NCBI RefSeq assembly: GCF_025642155.1
Contig: NZ_CP106798.1
Coordinates: 496,001-560,000 of the forward strand
DNA from: Streptomyces sp. HUAS 15-9
Lineage (GTDB): Bacteria > Actinomycetota > Actinomycetes > Streptomycetales > Streptomycetaceae
Direction of reading: 5' to 3'
Length of the DNA: 64,000 nucleotides
Under the pieces are notes generated by a model. That model saw nothing but the letters and a program-made list of their open reading frames with translations, was not told the origin of the DNA and did not search any database. The stretch's first letter is position 1; the number at the start of each line of letters is the position of its first letter. Shown here in pieces: positions 63,050 to 64,000 of this stretch. Position numbers and translations under genes: made by a program.

Positions 63050-64000
63050 TCAGGGCCGTGCGGGTGCACGCGGGGTCCGGCCGCCCTCCGGGCCGTATCC
63101 GAAGCGGATCAGCAGCTGCGGACTGCAGCGCCGCTCAGGTCCATTGCGCATCGCCCACCGCAGATCCGGCCACTCCAGCGCCTGGTGCAGCATCGACGTG
63201 CGCACTCCGTGCGCGGTGGCCACCAGCAGCACACGCTGCAGCGCCTGACCCGCGCGGAGCCAGTCCACACGCCGGTCCCGAGCGGTACACAGCAGGGCCA
63301 GTTGGGTGTGACGCTCGAAGCGGAGCCCGGGCAGGTGCCGCGACCGCTGGGTGCCGACGAAGTCCCGCATGGGTAGCCGTCCGGCCGAGTCCCGCGGCCC
63401 CAGCGCTGTCACCGGAATGCCGTACTGGCCTTCACCCGGTGCGGTGATCCAGGCCCTGGTCTCGGCCGCACGCCCCGCGTCGGCGTGGTTGCGCGCCTCT
63501 CCCGCCGCGGTCAGATGCAGCAGCCGCCGGGTCCCGGCGAAGTCCGGTACCCGCAGTCTCGCGCCTTCGAGCCGGGCGGCCTCGGTCATCTGCGCCACCA
63601 CGGACTCCGGCACCGGACGCCCGGTGAACGGCATACGACTCGTGTGGCGCCGCGCGATGGCCCCGTACAGATCGAGTTCCCGCCACTGCGCGAGCGAGAG
63701 GAAGTCGGAGCGGCCGCACGGCCATACGGCGGCCAGCAGCCCGGGGTCGGAGGGGTCCGGCAGCAGCCGCACCATCGCCTGCAGACCCAGGTGATCCACG
63801 GCGACGCGAAGGTTGAACAGCGCCGCGCCCACCGACAGATACTGGGCCCGGAACTCCGGATCGGTCAGCGAGAGCGCCTTCTGCGCTACGGCGCGGACCT
63901 GCAGCACACCGGTGGCGGAGTCCAGCCGGAACCGCCAGGGCTGGGTGTTGTGGATCGAGGGTGCCGCCGTCGCGGCCGCCAACAGCGTCTCCAGGGCGGT
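63050..64000 (-). CDS. Acg-family nitroreductase-like protein (5' end outside window)
   Basis: The frame remains open through the window edge (TALETLLAAATAAPSIHNTQP at its visible start), so the true start lies beyond 64000; a TTG at 63982 is unlikely to be it. About 317 residues are seen. APSIHNTQPWRF and the double nitroreductase half-domains mark the actinobacterial Acg family, FMN-binding proteins lacking normal nitroreductase activity that are induced by hypoxia through DevR/DosR-type regulators in mycobacteria. It lies 71 bases upstream of narK on the same strand and may share its transcript. Confidence 0.88.
   Translation of the reverse strand, partial: TALETLLAAATAAPSIHNTQPWRFRLDSATGVLQVRAVAQKALSLTDPEFRAQYLSVGAALFNLRVAVDHLGLQAMVRLLPDPSDPGLLAAVWPCGRSDFLSLAQWRELDLYGAIARRHTSRMPFTGRPVPESVVAQMTEAARLEGARLRVPDFAGTRRLLHLTAAGEARNHADAGRAAETRAWITAPGEGQYGIPVTALGPRDSAGRLPMRDFVGTQRSRHLPGLRFERHTQLALLCTARDRRVDWLRAGQALQRVLLVATAHGVRTSMLHQALEWPDLRWAMRNGPERRCSPQLLIRFGYGPEGGRTPRAPARP

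Overview
The window is high-GC DNA (most codons end in G or C) with tightly overlapping operons, GTG/TTG starts, SpoIIE/PAS phosphatase, TetR/LysR/MerR regulators, Pls/PosA-type NRPS parts and secreted glycosidases. Everything fits a chromosomal segment of a Streptomyces or close relative. No rRNA, tRNA, CRISPR array or complete insertion sequence was seen.

Layout. 0.3-1.9 kb: secreted phospholipase D-like protein. 2.3-10.2 kb: LysR regulator divergent from a six-gene carbon monoxide dehydrogenase operon (medium FAD, small 2Fe-2S and large Mo/Cu subunits, XdhC-YHS maturation factor, MoxR ATPase, vWA protein). The large subunit carries the form I signature AYACSFR. 10.1-13.8 kb: a gene graveyard with a truncated PQQ propeller, a HelR-like helicase tail, a mycothiol-dependent isomerase fragment and the N-terminal helical domain of a NACHT-type protein, interleaved with two intact genes. 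13.8-22.4 kb: SRPBCC protein, methyltransferase and TetR around twin operators, PAS/GAF/SpoIIE phosphatase, TetR and aldo/keto reductase around a second pair of twin operators, propionyl-CoA synthetase. 22.9-25.9 kb: GH27 alpha-galactosidase with two nearly identical NPCBM domains, then a PI-PLC/ricin gene that has lost its catalytic part and its stop codon.

25.9-34.6 kb is the most interesting part. It holds both 2,3-diaminopropionate genes (SbnA-like and SbnB-like), an Fe(II)/2-oxoglutarate dioxygenase, a truncated-C/A/T NRPS and a separate carrier-plus-membrane protein like the C-terminal half of Pls/PosA poly(amino acid) synthetases. I infer a diaminopropionate-based (possibly hydroxylated) poly- or oligo-amino acid.

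34.8-46.4 kb: Ser/Thr kinase with a membrane partner, HTH regulator with DUF2231 proteins, a metal-responsive MerR operon, tripeptidyl aminopeptidase-like hydrolase, ActP-type symporter with DUF485 partner, and a quinone-oxidoreductase/SDR pair. 46.8-53 kb mixes intact genes (DUF5707 protein, two-component system, acyltransferase-like membrane protein) with more deletion scars: FecCD permease fused to an SGNH hydrolase tail, an epimerase/S1 chimera, a GNAT/DUF7660 chimera. 52.9-64 kb: double VOC protein, MBL hydrolase, then narI-narJ-narH-narG, a nitrate/nitrite transporter and an Acg-type nitroreductase that runs off the window edge. CO oxidation plus nitrate respiration plus Acg suggest genes for energy conservation during starvation or hypoxia.
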